Assembly (NCBI GenBank): GCA_015852425.1
Contig: JAAAIG010000037.1
Coordinates: 12,520 to 76,519, forward strand
Source of the DNA: Gryganskiella cystojenkinii
Taxonomy: Eukaryota > Mortierellomycota > Mortierellomycetes > Mortierellales > Mortierellaceae
Direction of reading: 5' to 3'
DNA: 64,000 nucleotides
The translations under genes were made by a program, and so were the position numbers. Under the pieces are notes generated by a model. The model made no database searches. It worked only from the letters and a program-made list of their open reading frames with translations, and was not told the origin of the DNA. Positions 33,704 through 45,417 of the stretch are shown piece by piece. Numbering within the stretch: the first letter of the stretch is position 1; each line of letters opens with the position of its first letter.

Positions 33704-36700
33704 CTAGTCAATCTCACAGCTCTCTGCGAGTTCTCGTAACCTTTCCTCTTTAAGAACTCGAAGCAAGAAACATTTCGAGTAAAGGATCGGATCCACTGTA
33801 AACGTGTACTTGCGAGGACGACGCTGGAATGCCAAGAACCACTTGAGAGTCTTGGCTAAGGAATTCATATCGTTTAAAAAAAAAGTGGCGTGTCAATGTT
33901 TGACCATAGATGTCCTGGAATCAACACCTGCGTACTCCCACTCATATGTAATTCGGTTTCTTACCGATCAACTGGAACTTGTGAAAATGGACCAAGAGTG
34001 TCCCAGTCGAGAGCAGATTCGGTAAATCGTTTGGTGACGCAGCAACCAATCCCGGGTTCTGACGACTCACGCAGCGAGGACCTCTCGACACCGTTCCTTC
34101 CTGCATTCTATTAGTTACTCCGCTCTCCACAGCATTAAGCTCGTGACTCAAAGTTGATGACGACACTTGCGGAGGCAAGAACCAAGAAGGCGAGACCGCA
34201 ATATGTGTCAAGTCGAAGACAAAGAGGCCCAGAAATGGGATACACCCTTGTTGATCAAATGGTGTCTGGTGCTGCAGGTACTTGCTATGACCCAGAGTAT
34301 CTCCTTCGCCGCTAAAATGGCCCTGAGGGTACTCGAGTCCTGATACATATGATCCGCTTGGTGCCAAACTCGATGTCAATCCTGCGCTATCCAAGGCAGC
34401 CTGGAGACTGGAACGTTGACCACCCCGTATTTCTACCTCGGGCTCATTCTCGTTCACCCTATTCATTGCCTTTCGGAGTACGTTCCAGTTCCCGCAGGGT
34501 GAGATGAAATCCTGGAGATCTTGCAAGACATGCATCTCGTAGCTTCCAACACGAGACCATGTTCGACGGAGACCGCAGAGATGAGAGGACCCAAGACCCA
34601 TGACCAACTGGATTAAAGAGTTGTAGTTTCGATATTGATAGCATTTCTATAGTGGACGGGATCAATTATGTCAGCAAGATGCCAATCTAATAATTGTTGT
34701 GCACGATCAGTGGATCTCGGAACTCACCTGTGCAATCCTGATAAACTTCTCGATGACTCGCACGCGATCTTCAATCGGCTGGGTGCTGACGACTTCTGAG
34801 GCAACCCACATACAGAGCTAAAAGAGCCCCATAGAATAGCACGGAGGCATAGCAACACTGTTAGGTCAACATAATGACATCTGGAAGCATGTCAGCCATT
34901 CCCCACCTTTGGATCATCTCAGCTCTATTACCTTGTTGCTTCTTTCATTGCTTGCGTCTATGCCGCTCCGCTGATATTCTGTCTTGAACAAGTACCCGCT
35001 AATGGACGATTGACTCTTGGATCTCTTCTTCCGACCAGCCTTGGTCAACTCCAATTCCAAAAATTCCTCCCAGTTCACCTGCTCCAAGAAATGTTGTTCT
35101 AGCAAACAAAGTTGCTGGGCGATCGCCTGGGATCGATAGTATAGGATGAACGGTTTGTATGCGGGAACAGTCGTTACCGACGAGGGATGGCTGTCATGGT
35201 GGTTATCACTGTGAATGGACCAAGGGCTATACGGCCAAGCCGGTGAAGGTGGGATCGAACTCGGGAGTGGTGGAACCGGTGGCGGTTGGTTCTCCATTTC
35301 CAGAAATTCATGGACAGAGAGCTTGCTATTGTCATCATGTACATAGGTGGATTCTTTGCTGAGTCGGCTCGAGGGCAATGATGCTGATCCTGGATGCGGG
35401 TGATCGTTACTCTGGATTGATTCCATGCAAGGTATATGAAAGGGACAGTTCGGATTAGGGTGATACCCGACTGAGGTATTGGAATTAGATCTCGAATGGG
35501 ACCTAGAATGACGACTGGTCAAATTCGAGAACTGGGCTAGAGTTGGTGACCTGTTCGGTGAGGTGGCTGTCCCCGAAATAGAGCTACTATTATTGCTGCT
35601 ACCGAGAGTCAAAGAGGATTTCAATCGCTTGATGGATTTGTTGGATGGATGGTGGCCACTACCGACGCCAACATTTGACAAACCAGCAGTCGCTGTCGCT
35701 TCCTGTGAGAACACGCCCTGGGCTGCGACTGTGGAACGAAGGATCGGATGACTCCTCGCTGTGTTCAGTGCAGGATGATCGGCGATGCCTGTAAAAGTCG
35801 GGGTCCAGCAAACACACTGACGAGAATACGATTTCGTCTGTGCGTTCGTAGGGTTGACAAGCTGCTGAAACATGTCCTCACTCTTTTGTCGCAGCTTGTG
35901 AATGCCTAGAGTCATTTTAGCGGACCAAGTTGAGCTCCTGGCAGACTTGATCGAAGACGCCGAGAGTCGCCGTTCTCGCTCCACAAATGTACCGTCGCTC
36001 GTCTGTCGGGTCATGGGAGGAACTCGAGCGTCCTTTCCTCGCTTTGAATTCTATAAGATTCCAGTACAAGAGTGGCTGTGAGTAAATGTTATTCTACAAT
36101 AGGGTTGAAGGGAAACCAAATGTTATCATTGCAATGCAGCGACATTACGGAAGGCTGAGACCCATCTGTCGCTGGCGCTAGTGGTCCAGCCATGGTTGAT
36201 GCCCTAAGTCTTGCTTTGATTGGCGTCGCTGAAGACATCGAGTCGGAAATATCGCTCTTGGTAGACTTCACTACGGTCACTTCAGCCTCGCGCCAGATCC
36301 TCGCCACATCCAGGCTCTCCACAGCCACTTCGCTTTCGGGATCATGAAACTGTAGAGGATGGACACTATCGTCAGTTTTTTCTTCCTTTGGACTAGATTT
36401 CGCATCGTTTGAGGCTCTAGGATTTGGCTCTAAGGTCTTTTCAGCTGCAAGACTCTCCTCCGCCAAGGCTTTATAATGTCGCCTCTGCGCTTTGAAAAGC
36501 TCCATAAGACTCTTAATGATGCGTGCATCCCTGGTCGAGCCCTGCACTTTGGCGTTGAATCGCATCTCGTTCAGGAATAGGGCCATCTGGAACCTCAGAG
36601 ACTTTGAAGTCAGGAAATCGTCTGCAAAGTGAGTTTTGATCCAATGTCGAAGGACTGCGAATGTGCTAAAGGTGCATATGTTGATTTCGATTGAAAAATT

Positions 36701-39512
36701 AAATGTTATCGAGTCAGCTATAGCAGGACTCAAAATGCGGATCAATTCATGCAATCGATACGTAATGGCTTACCGAACACGCACTACACATCTCGATTCC
36801 GTGTCTTGCTCTAAAGCCCAGAGATAGCGTTGGATCAAGTACTTGCAAAGTTGAACCGGAGACATGAAGAGTCGATACGTGAGGAAGAAGTCGGTCATGA
36901 ATCCGTTGTCTGTGTATTACGGAGAAGAACAGGGTTACCAAAAAGAAAGTTGGACGTTGAGTGAGGTTAGTCTTTGTGCGCGTGCTCGATCAAGCCTTAT
37001 GCATTCACTTGACGACAGCAAAAAGATCAAGCTGTTTGCTACTGCCGTGTGGCTGCTTACCCAGACCATATTGGTGTGTCAGCTTTTCAATCACTTTGAC
37101 GATCGACCCCGCGACAATTGGTCTCGATTCGTTGCCTCCAGAGACTGAGTCAGTTATTTGCTCGGTTTGCTGACCGTAGACAATACTACAATTCTCCTCG
37201 GCTTCCTCTGTAATATCAAACACACGTGCATCAATTTCCAAGAACGGTGGTGGTATCGGCGGTGCATCTAATGCTGTTGGTGTAGCTTCAGGACTCGGTA
37301 TCCTGTCAGTTTTTGTCGATGCACGCTTTTTCTCCGATACTTCCAATGGGTTGATCTCTGGTAGAGGGGCGGTCGAAATATAGTCCGATTGAGCAGGATT
37401 CGGATGGGAGAATTGGTGAGATATTGATAAATGTCTTGGATCTTTGCCATAAGTACAAGAAGTTGGGAGCATGGTGCCGTCCAGATGTATGTTCGGGCTG
37501 CGTACGACCGGTGAATGTCGCTGGTGTGTCGAGTGTGATTCTGTTACCATTGGGCGGAGGACATTACCAAGGGATACTCGCCTTGGTGTTATCCGGGAGG
37601 ATGGATAGAGGCACCCAGTTGGAGACATATCAGCGCCGGCGTTCTTGATTGGATCGGAATGCTCCGAAAAGTTGCTGGATTCGATAGACTGCCAGGGAGA
37701 GATCTCTGTGCTGTCGAAAGCACGAAAAGGTGAAAACGGTGCTTGTTCGCCGTTGTATTCTGACTTTGGATTAATGAACAATCGCTCGCTGTTCCGCCGT
37801 CGCCCTCTTGACCGCGTTTCATGCTCAGTGAGGTAAAATGGGTGAATAGTTTGGGTGAGCTCTTCGCCGTAAAATTGTGATGACCCTTGTTGTTGCACAT
37901 AGCCGTTGTCGTGAGAAGATGATGCCGAATGATAGGAGTCTGTTGAGTCGCCAAAAGGGCTAGGGGGCGAGATATCAGCGTGACGAGCAGAACTATAAAT
38001 TGAGAAAAAAGGGTTTCCTTGATTAGGAAATCCAAGCGAACCAGCACACGAGGCCGATGGGCAAAGCGGCATAGACCTCTTTGTAAACTGACTAACCTCG
38101 AGCTTTGAGAGCTTGTCCAGTTCATATGGGTCTCGCATTGCGAAGTGGTGTCATCCATGTCTGATTCATCGCCACTCTCGGCAGCCAAATGTGACCCGCC
38201 TTCGTATTGTGCGTCCAGAGCTTGGTCCGTTGCGGTTCGTCCTGGGTTAGTAGGCCACGTATCATCTGCGGTGACTGTCACCCAGCCGAAGATCGTGGCG
38301 AGTGTGTGAAACTCCTTGGTGTTAGGCGCGACACAAGAGTTGTGTCTCCTCCGTACTCCATAATTGCTCCGTGATCGAAGCGGTGGAGGTGTTATAATGG
38401 TGCCGTCCATGTCTGGAAGAACTTCCAGGCGACTGATCTGTTTTGAAGGCGTCCGAACCTCCGAGCTGACCATTTCTGATTGCTGACGCATGACTGAACT
38501 TGAAGAGTGGCGAGGCGAGCCGACAGGAGTCTGCTCAGAAGAAATAGGGTCACAAACCGATCGAGAGCGCACGCGTTCCATTCTTCGAGGAGAAGAGAGG
38601 GAGAGAGAGAGAGTTTTCATGTTCAGCAAGTTGGTCAAAAGGACGATAAAAAAACATGTTTGATGATTGCTATCGCCAATTTTCGTTCTACCTTGGGGCG
38701 TGAAAGTCGACCATAGAGATGCTAAAGTCGTGCAAAAGGCCATTTTCTTCGTCGGTATCCGTCCCAGAGTTGAAGTCATCCTCCATTTGATACATACTTG
38801 TCCGCCTTGGTCCAGAGGTGATTGAGGGAACGAGATCGAGATGCTCTTCTAGTGTCTCCAAAAAGCTAAAATGAAGACTCGGTTGTTGTTGGTGATGATC
38901 AGATACTTTGTCAGGAGATTGTTCTTGAGGACGTAACTGCTGGTTCCAAGGGTCACGCAGAATCGGTTGTGGTAGTTGTTGATTATTGTTGTTCTTGTTG
39001 CTGCTGCTGCTGCTGAGGAGACTCCCGGTTCCAAAACCAGGCGGTGTGGGTGGCCGATGGGGGTGAGAGGAAGGATAGTAGCGGGTTGAATTTGTGCTGG
39101 TTGTTGGTGTTGTCGTTGATGTAGCACCAGGGGTGAGAGCAACAACTACTGGTGCGTCATCTTGCTTATGTCTTTGTTGCTGTTGCTGTTTGATACTGGT
39201 ACGACGACGACCACTGTCCATGTGGCGGGTGTGCTCCCCGTTTGTGCTCTTCGTGTTTTTTGTGCTGGGGCTTCTGCTGGTGCTCTCGTCCAGACGAGAA
39301 TTGCGTATCCGATTCCACTCATGATCCGTTTCTTGGCTGTTCTTTTGTTGTTGTTGTTGCAGTAGGTAATGTAGTTGTTCATGTTGCTCCTGAAGACGTT
39401 GTTGTTGCTGTGGCTGTTGGTGGTGGTCAACAGATACCCTGCGACGCGGTCGAGGCAGTGGACACGTGACTTGGTCTAGGGACATTTGCACAGAGGTTGC
39501 GTTGGATGTCAT
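33704..39512 (-). CDS. Ras guanine-nucleotide exchange factor (Cdc25-type RasGEF)
   Basis: Nine exons: 38692-39512, 38097-38582, 37061-37992, 36774-36909, 36098-36665, 34932-36050, 34728-34817, 33965-34646 and 33704-33855; total 4986 nt, 1661 residues. The first 730 residues are low complexity (Gln, Asn, Ser, Pro). The RasGEF-N module begins near 730 (IVKVIEKLTHQYGL), continues FFLTYRLFMSPVQLCKYLIQ and TFAVLRHWIKTHF. The catalytic CDC25 domain starts near 1280 (YRSQAIAQQLCLLEQ). It contains NYNSLIQLVMGL, the segment CIPFLGLFVFDLTHI, and ends AKTLKWFLAFQRRPR. It should load GTP onto Ras. A Ser-rich insert of about 80 residues (near 1430-1500) splits the catalytic domain before CIPFLG. I see no N-terminal SH3 domain, which many fungal Cdc25 proteins have. 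Confidence 0.9.
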
Positions 39513-42355
39513 TGGAACAATTGCCGAAGGTGGGAGGATCGTGTCGAGGGATGAAAGGGTGAAGGACGAGTCTGCTAGGAATGAATGCGATGCAACGTTG
39601 CGTTGGAGGAAGGTGAGAGCTCAAAATGAGACCATGGGAAGACACATTCAATCGCGAGTTTTTTTTCTTTGTAAGGGAAAAGGAAAAGAGCTACGTTCTT
39701 TGCGCGCCTGCCGCCTGTCGGTTGCGAGAAACAAAAAAAGAAATGCAAGAAGGACAGCGAAAGGGAAAGGGAAAGGGAAGGGAAAAGGGAGATGGGAGAG
39801 GGGGGTGGGGGAGAATGAAATAAACAAGGCACGGTGCAAAGGTGCAAGGAGCAAAATGAAAAAAAATAAAGGGGGATGGGGGGAAAGACACAAACACTAT
39901 TAAAACAAAGAGAAAGAGAGAGAAAGCTGGGATACGACGGAGGCAGTCGAGAAAGAGAACAGAAAAGCAGTGAGAGAAGAAGGATGGGACTGTTGGCTGG
40001 TGAAAAAGAGATGGTGCTCTGGTCACTTCCTTGGGTCTCTCACATCAGCACAGCCAGTCGGTCTCTGTCTCAACTCCACACAAGGACCGTATCGAACATC
40101 ATCAATATCATCACTCAAACCAGTCCAAAAGAACCCCTCTCTCATGTCTTTTTGTCACCCTTACCAACCCACTAGACCAGAAGGTGCAATCCTATCCATC
40201 CCTTTTAAGCCCTTCTTCCTTCTCTTCCAAGGTGGATGCCCTAATGACGATGATTACGAAAACGTAGAAGAGTCCCACTCAAGGTACCAAAGTCAAAAAA
40301 AAGAGCAAATCCCGACATCACGAACTTTGCGACCCTGATCTTCCCCCCGTTTCAGCACAACAACAACAAAAAGAAAAAAGATTGTCGACAAAAACCAACG
40401 TCCTCCTTCCTCTTCTTCCCCATCGATGAACACCAATCCCAACGACGATCGCACCGACGCACTACTTTAGGGTGCATTGTGCGATGTTGTGCAACCTTGA
40501 ATCTCCCTTTCCTGTTCCCCTGACTGTCTTTTTATTCCGTCCCTTGAGTCCTTTCAATATAAAAACTGGTTGTCTGGAAAACGCAAAGCTACAATTCGAT
40601 TCCAGGGGTGGCGGCGGAGGCGGAGGAGAAAGGCGCTCTTGCTGCTCTGTTCAAAGTGACTTATTCCTTGGTAAGGGATGCTCCGAGTCTTCCCCTGCGG
40701 CCCTGCATCAAAGTAAATCGTTCATGCCCCGCGGCGTAGATTGCTTGCAAATAACACGGTACGAAGCAGACAAAACCAAAGCCTGTCCGTTCGCATCTTC
40801 TTTCCCGCGCAGCGCGTGTCTAAGTGTGTTTTCCTCTGTTGGCTGAGCCCTTTGGCGACTGTTGTCGCTCATCTCCAGGCTTAATTTTTTTTTTTTTTTT
40901 ATGCATGCAATCAAAGCGTGCATGTCGGATCGGACAAATAAAAGCCTTTTTTTTGATCTTGTCGTCTTGTCTCGCCTTGTCCTATTTGCCGCTCATCCCA
41001 TCCATCGTTTTGTGCAAATTGTTTGTTTGTGCTTGCTGTTTCTATCGCAAGACGCACTGTTCGCACCGTTCTGCTCTGACCCTCAAAGGCACCAGCGTTC
41101 AGAGAAATATGAAATAGGGTCCAAAGCATGCTTTCTCAAAATGTCTCGAAATTCGATGTCAGTTCTGGCTTTTTATCATTCATGGTATCTTACGCAGGAC
41201 ATGGCTGGCGTTTGAAACACCTCATCGTTAAGGAGTCCCACGGCTCGTCGGGCTTGAGGGTTGTCTCGTCTCTTTGAACAAAGCTGAAAATGCGTAATCA
41301 ACACCGCGACTTCTTTTGCCTACAGTCTAGCAGGAGTTTATATCCAGTCAGAGAGTAAACCAGAGGATCAGGATCGGCAGCTCGAGGAGGTGGATCGATA
41401 GGTCCTTAAGGCAGTCAAGGGTGTTTTGGTAGTCAGTAGTAGTCCGTACCTTCGTAGATCAGCCCAGATCTTCAAATTCTCAAGACCCTGGGGTGCCGTA
41501 AATAGGTCCTTAGTATGGTTCGCCGACTGCCGTTCACAACTACAGAAAACTCTTACCGGTAGATGAAGTTACTACCTTCTTGGGCTGTCCGAGGATCTGG
41601 AGGATTGCTAGCATATCGGGCACGGTCATTATGGAGACGATGATTTATCGAATTGTGGAGAATAGGAATACTGTATGGGAAATGAATTTTCACTGTCCCC
41701 TTGACGACTGAGAGGGATGGGTCAAGCCTACCTTTCTAGGACAGACGAACAAGGCCCCAAAAAGGAAGAACGTGCAACTCCTACACTTTCTTCGACGAAC
41801 TTGTGCGTAGTGCTGTTCGTCAGTCCTGCATGATGTCCGTTTGCCTTAGAAAGGAAGATTGAACGCTCGTTGTACGAATCCCCCTCTTTGAGGAAGGCTA
41901 ATACTGGCGTTTGTGCCTTCGGAAGAACAAAAAAGAGCGGCGTGTTTTTTTTTGTTGAGGTCTGTGTCAGTTTGAGTGAGACGATCAGATGGACAACGCT
42001 ATCCTTTTGTATCTTTATTTTCGGAGCGTCCTCAACAATTGACCTTGGTTGCCGTCGTGTGTTTTCTTAGTCGTATCCATTTTTTTCCTCAAATGGAAAG
42101 AATTCGATAATTCAAAAGGCGTCGTCAACCGAGAAAGAAACAATGTTCGTCTTTGATCCACCAACCACTGTTGTTTGCAAGCTTTTTTTTAAAGCCTTTT
42201 TTTCAAGCCCTTGATTGCAAGGGTGAGGGAACGAGAAAGTGGCCTAGAAAAAAACACGAACGTCAAACAAGAGACGTGGAGCTTTGCGCGACCAACCAGC
42301 CCAATCAGCCCACGCTCTTGGATTTATAATTTTCTCACAGGGCGGGCGGCGGAAG
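39513..42355. other. 2.8 kb without a confident gene
   Basis: This includes the RasGEF upstream region, with a GA-rich block at 39755-39815 and poly-A/T runs, and the distal upstream region of the first GST. Several short open frames overlap on opposite strands and none carries a recognised domain. One weak protein-like stretch on the minus strand (41380-41629) is listed separately. Confidence 0.4.
41380..41629 (-). pseudogene. Possible fragment of an F-box/LRR-like gene
   Basis: On the minus strand an ATG at 41627-41629 opens 25 codons that end at a good donor (ACCG|GTAAGA). Further on, an open stretch reads APQGLENLKIWADLRRYG, in the style of leucine-rich ends of large fungal F-box proteins. 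I found no complete gene model. It may be a relic or chance. Confidence 0.2.
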
Positions 42356-42363
42356 TATAAATA
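42356..42363 (+). promoter_or_regulatory. TATA box of GST-1
   Basis: TATAAATA 94 bp before the ATG at 42450, preceded by a GC-rich block (GGGCGGGCGGC) and a CCAAT at about 42301. The spacing fits a core promoter. Confidence 0.7.
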
Positions 42364-42396
42364 CGCCAGTTCTCCCCCAGGTTTCAGAATTCAACT

Positions 42397-42432
42397 CCAC
42401 TACCCTCCACTACCCTCCACTACCCTCCACTC
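42397..42432 (+). repeat. 10-bp tandem repeat CCACTACCCT in GST-1 leader
   Basis: About three and a half copies of the 10-mer CCACTACCCT lie between the TATA box and the ATG, in the region where transcription should start. It is a pyrimidine-rich, C/T/A-only tract and may act as an initiator block or be a neutral microsatellite-like expansion. Confidence 0.85.
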
Positions 42433-42449
42433 AAATCCTGGCACTTTCG

Positions 42450-43490
42450 ATGTCTGCCTGTTTGCGACCCTTCATCTCGGATCTCTCCACCTCCGAGAAA
42501 GCTGCTGTTCTCTCTCATCCCGATGTCACTTATCGACTCCTCTACTGGGATGTCGCCTCGGTCGGTGCCACACCCAGAGATATTCTTGCATATGGGAAGG
42601 TCAAGTGGACAAACCAACTCCCTACCGTAAGCCAATGAATTTAGAGCTGTGTCTAGTCTACTCGTTTCCACAATCGTTGTCATCCTTACAAAAACTTTTT
42701 TTTTTTGCTGTTCGTATCCGATCTGGACGACATTAATAATAGGATGATGAGTGGCTGCGAGGCAATGGAACGGTCCCCACTCCTTTCCGAGTCATGCCCG
42801 TTCTGAACATTATCGCTCCCGATGGCAAGGTAGGTAGAAGCATAAGAGAAGGGATTATCGCAACCAGGACAACAAGGAAATTACTGAACTTGAAAGCACA
42901 ACCCTCAAATGCGTCTTTTGATTTTGATTTTGATTTCTTTTTTAAAAAAATAGGAAGTGTTCATTTCCGAGTCCATTGTCATTGATCACTTCTTGGCCAA
43001 GCGCTTCAATCTCTTGGGCGACAATGAATACGAGGAGATGACGATCAAGGCCATTTATAACAACGTCCACTACCTGCGTGAACGCGCCTTCATGACTATG
43101 ACCTGGACCTACGACGACAAGCGCAAAGAGGCTCTGGAGAGATTTTTGACCAGAAGCTTGCCTCGGTTCATCGAGGACCACGAGTTTCAACTGAAGCAGA
43201 ACGGTAGCAATGGCCATTACGTCGGGAACCGACTCTCGTTGGCGGATATTCATCTTGCGAACGTGATTGACCACTTCTCGCATCTGCCCTCAGGCAAGGA
43301 GACCACTGCCATGTTCCAGAAAAGTGAAGCGATCTGGAAGGTAAAGGAGACGGTCGAGAAGAACGCCGAGATCGCGGCCTGGAAGTCGACCGAGGAGTGC
43401 AAGGCTTTTTCCGACATGTCGGTCACTTGTTATGCTGTGACTGCCGTCCCCAAGGAGCCCGAGGTTGGGGAGGAGGTCAAGGAGGCGTAA
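42450..43490 (+). CDS. Glutathione S-transferase-like protein 1 (tandem copy 1)
   Basis: Three exons: 42450-42626, 42743-42829 and 42954-43490; total 801 nt, 266 residues. The N-terminal thioredoxin-like half has YRLLYWDVASVGATPRDI, MPVLNII (cis-Pro region) and ISESIVIDHFLAK (the SES glutathione-gamma-Glu motif). The C-terminal helical half has NGHYVGNRLSLADI, the capping-box region. The pattern resembles sigma/alpha/mu-type GSTs with a Tyr near residue 29-33. It would conjugate glutathione to electrophiles in the cytosol. Compared with copies 2 and 3, its exon 2 differs most (DDEWLRGNGTVPTPFRV replaces NWGEE) and the C terminus is more acidic. A TATA box and repeat lie upstream. Confidence 0.87.
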
Positions 43491-43645
43491 ACAAGTTGTA
43501 ACCGAAGAGGATGTCGTTTTCCCAGGGTTGTTTACCTTGCCTCTTTTGTGTTTATCTGCATGATTGTATATTTCGTCATGCACGTTTTCAATCGATTTTG
43601 AAGGAGAGGGACATTGCTATTTGACAGTTGAGTTCCAAACCAATT

Positions 43646-43651
43646 AATAAA
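43646..43651 (+). terminator. AATAAA signal after GST-1
   Basis: AATAAA 156 nt after the GST-1 stop in an A/T-rich context; probable polyadenylation signal. Confidence 0.45.
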
Positions 43652-43944
43652 GTCAATTGAAAATAAGGTATTTTTAGTATGACGTCGGATGACAATAAAT
43701 GCCGATGTTACTTGATTTGGCTTGATAATGGTGGCCAGCTTTGTCAAACGAAATCAATCCCCACCTACTTGAAGAGTTTCGCTCTCAATTTCTTGAAGGT
43801 CTCAAAATTTCGCCAATTGGACCTGAGGTTCTAGATCACAGCATGGGACCCCCCCTCCCCTACGTGTGTTCTCAGTCGTCCTCAATGATAGACAGGAGAC
43901 AACAAAGCCATATTCGACAAAGGAAAAACTGGTCGGGTCGTGGC

Positions 43945-43951
43945 TATAAAA
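43945..43951 (+). promoter_or_regulatory. TATA box of GST-2
   Basis: TATAAAA in the context GGCTATAAAATAG, 124 bp before the ATG of GST-2, followed by a CT-rich stretch (43960-44060) where transcription may begin. Confidence 0.65.
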
Positions 43952-44068
43952 TAGTGCGGCGTCTCGTTTTGTTTTCCTTCTCTTTCTTCCTTTTCCCATC
44001 TCTTTGTCAGTTCGAAAGCTGCTTATACTTCATCCATCACCCATTTCTTCTTCCCACGAAAAAAAAAG

Positions 44069-45061
44069 ATGTCTTCTCCCTGCCCTGACGCCACTCACTA
44101 TGTCCGCGAACCCTCCACGGCCGAGTTGGCAAAGTCGGTTGATCAGCCGGAGTCTTTCAAGCTCAAGTACTTCCCCATGAACGCAGTCGGCGCCACCAGT
44201 CGCGACATCCTCTCCTACGGTCAAGCCAAGTGGGAAAATCTTGCTCCTGCCGTAAGTGACGTCGCTCGTATACTCTCACCTTCTCAACCTCCCTTTTGCG
44301 TTCTTTTTCTCTCTGCCCAAACCAAGCCTAACCTGCTTTCTTTATCGCCTATAGAACTGGGGCGAGGAGAAGTACATGACCCCTTTCAACTGCATGCCAG
44401 TTCTCTACATTCACACCAAGGACGGCAAGGTAAGAAAAAAATATTTCAGCGTTGTTGTTAATTAAGACCGCTACGAAATCAAAGCAAAGAGACTCATCGC
44501 TCTGTACGTGTTGGTATATAATCCTTCTGAAACCAATAGGACCTCGTTATCTCGGAGGCTTTCACAGTTGAGCACTACTTGGCCAAGCACTTTGACCTGC
44601 TCGGTGATAACGAGTACGAGGCAATTTTGATCAAGTCCTTCCACTCATCCTCGTCCTTCATGCAGAGCACCTTTGCCACGATGGTTACTTGGACCCCTGC
44701 AGAGGTCCAAGCCAAGAACCTAGCCTTCTTCAAGAACTTTCTCCTTCCGACTTGGGTCCAAACCCACAGCAAGCACCTGATCGACAACGGTGACAATGGT
44801 CACTACATGGGTAACCGACTCTCGCTGGCTGATATCCGTACTGCGAACGCAATCGAGCATTTGGCGGTGCAGCCTTGCGCAGAGGAGTTGCTTGAGATTG
44901 TGGCTCAGTCCCCTCAGTTGCTGAAGGTGCGAGAGACAGTCGCGAACGACCCCAGGATCGCGGCTTGGAGAGCCAGCGAGGCTTACAAGACCTTGCACAG
45001 TGGCTCCAAAGCGTTCTTTGTCAACCCGATGAAGTTTGTTCCCAAGCCCAAAGAAGCGTGA
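44069..45061 (+). CDS. Glutathione S-transferase-like protein 2 (tandem copy 2)
   Basis: Three exons: 44069-44251, 44355-44429 and 44540-45061; total 780 nt, 259 residues. Key segments are KLKYFPMNAVGATSRDI (strand and first helix), FNCMPVLYIHTKDG (cis-Pro strand), VISEAFTVEHYLAKHF (SEA in place of the usual SES/SDA glutathione motif) and NGHYMGNRLSLADI (C-terminal half). Both intron positions match copy 1 exactly: after the first alpha/beta unit, and after the residue triplet DGK. It is very similar to copy 3 (both carry LIDNGDNGHY), so these two are probably the most recent duplicates. Expected role: cytosolic glutathione conjugation or peroxide detoxification. Confidence 0.9.
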
Positions 45062-45417
45062 GACTGAATTTGGTGGAGCAACGCTGCATCAACTTTTGAA
45101 TGGTATCAAACAGAAGAAATAAGAGTTTCTTTCTGTCCTTGTTGTAAATAAAAAAACTGTCTTGCCCAGCCCACTGTTTACGCGGAATCGATGACGGAAG
45201 ATGGCGGTGTGGCGTGTCTTTCTTCAGATCACGCCAAACAGGGGCAACCATTTGCAATTTTCCCACCGGCTCTGATTTCTTTCTTTCTTTAACTCATTCC
45301 TTATTTCTCCCGCTCTCTTTTATCTGTCCCTATTGCCCTTGAGGATATCTTCTTCGACCCTACTTCTCCTCTCTTTTACCGAATCCTATTTCTTCCTCAA
45401 ACCTACAACCAAACATC

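Noticed and set aside
33307..33753. Plus-strand frame of 148 codons
   Set aside because: It overlaps the last RasGEF exon in antisense and its composition is that of untranslated CT-rich sequence.
38582..38692. Splitting the RasGEF into two genes at the first intron
   Set aside because: The intron has GTAGAA and AG ends, a long pyrimidine tract, and joins phase 2 to phase 2; the downstream exons continue without a separate start region.
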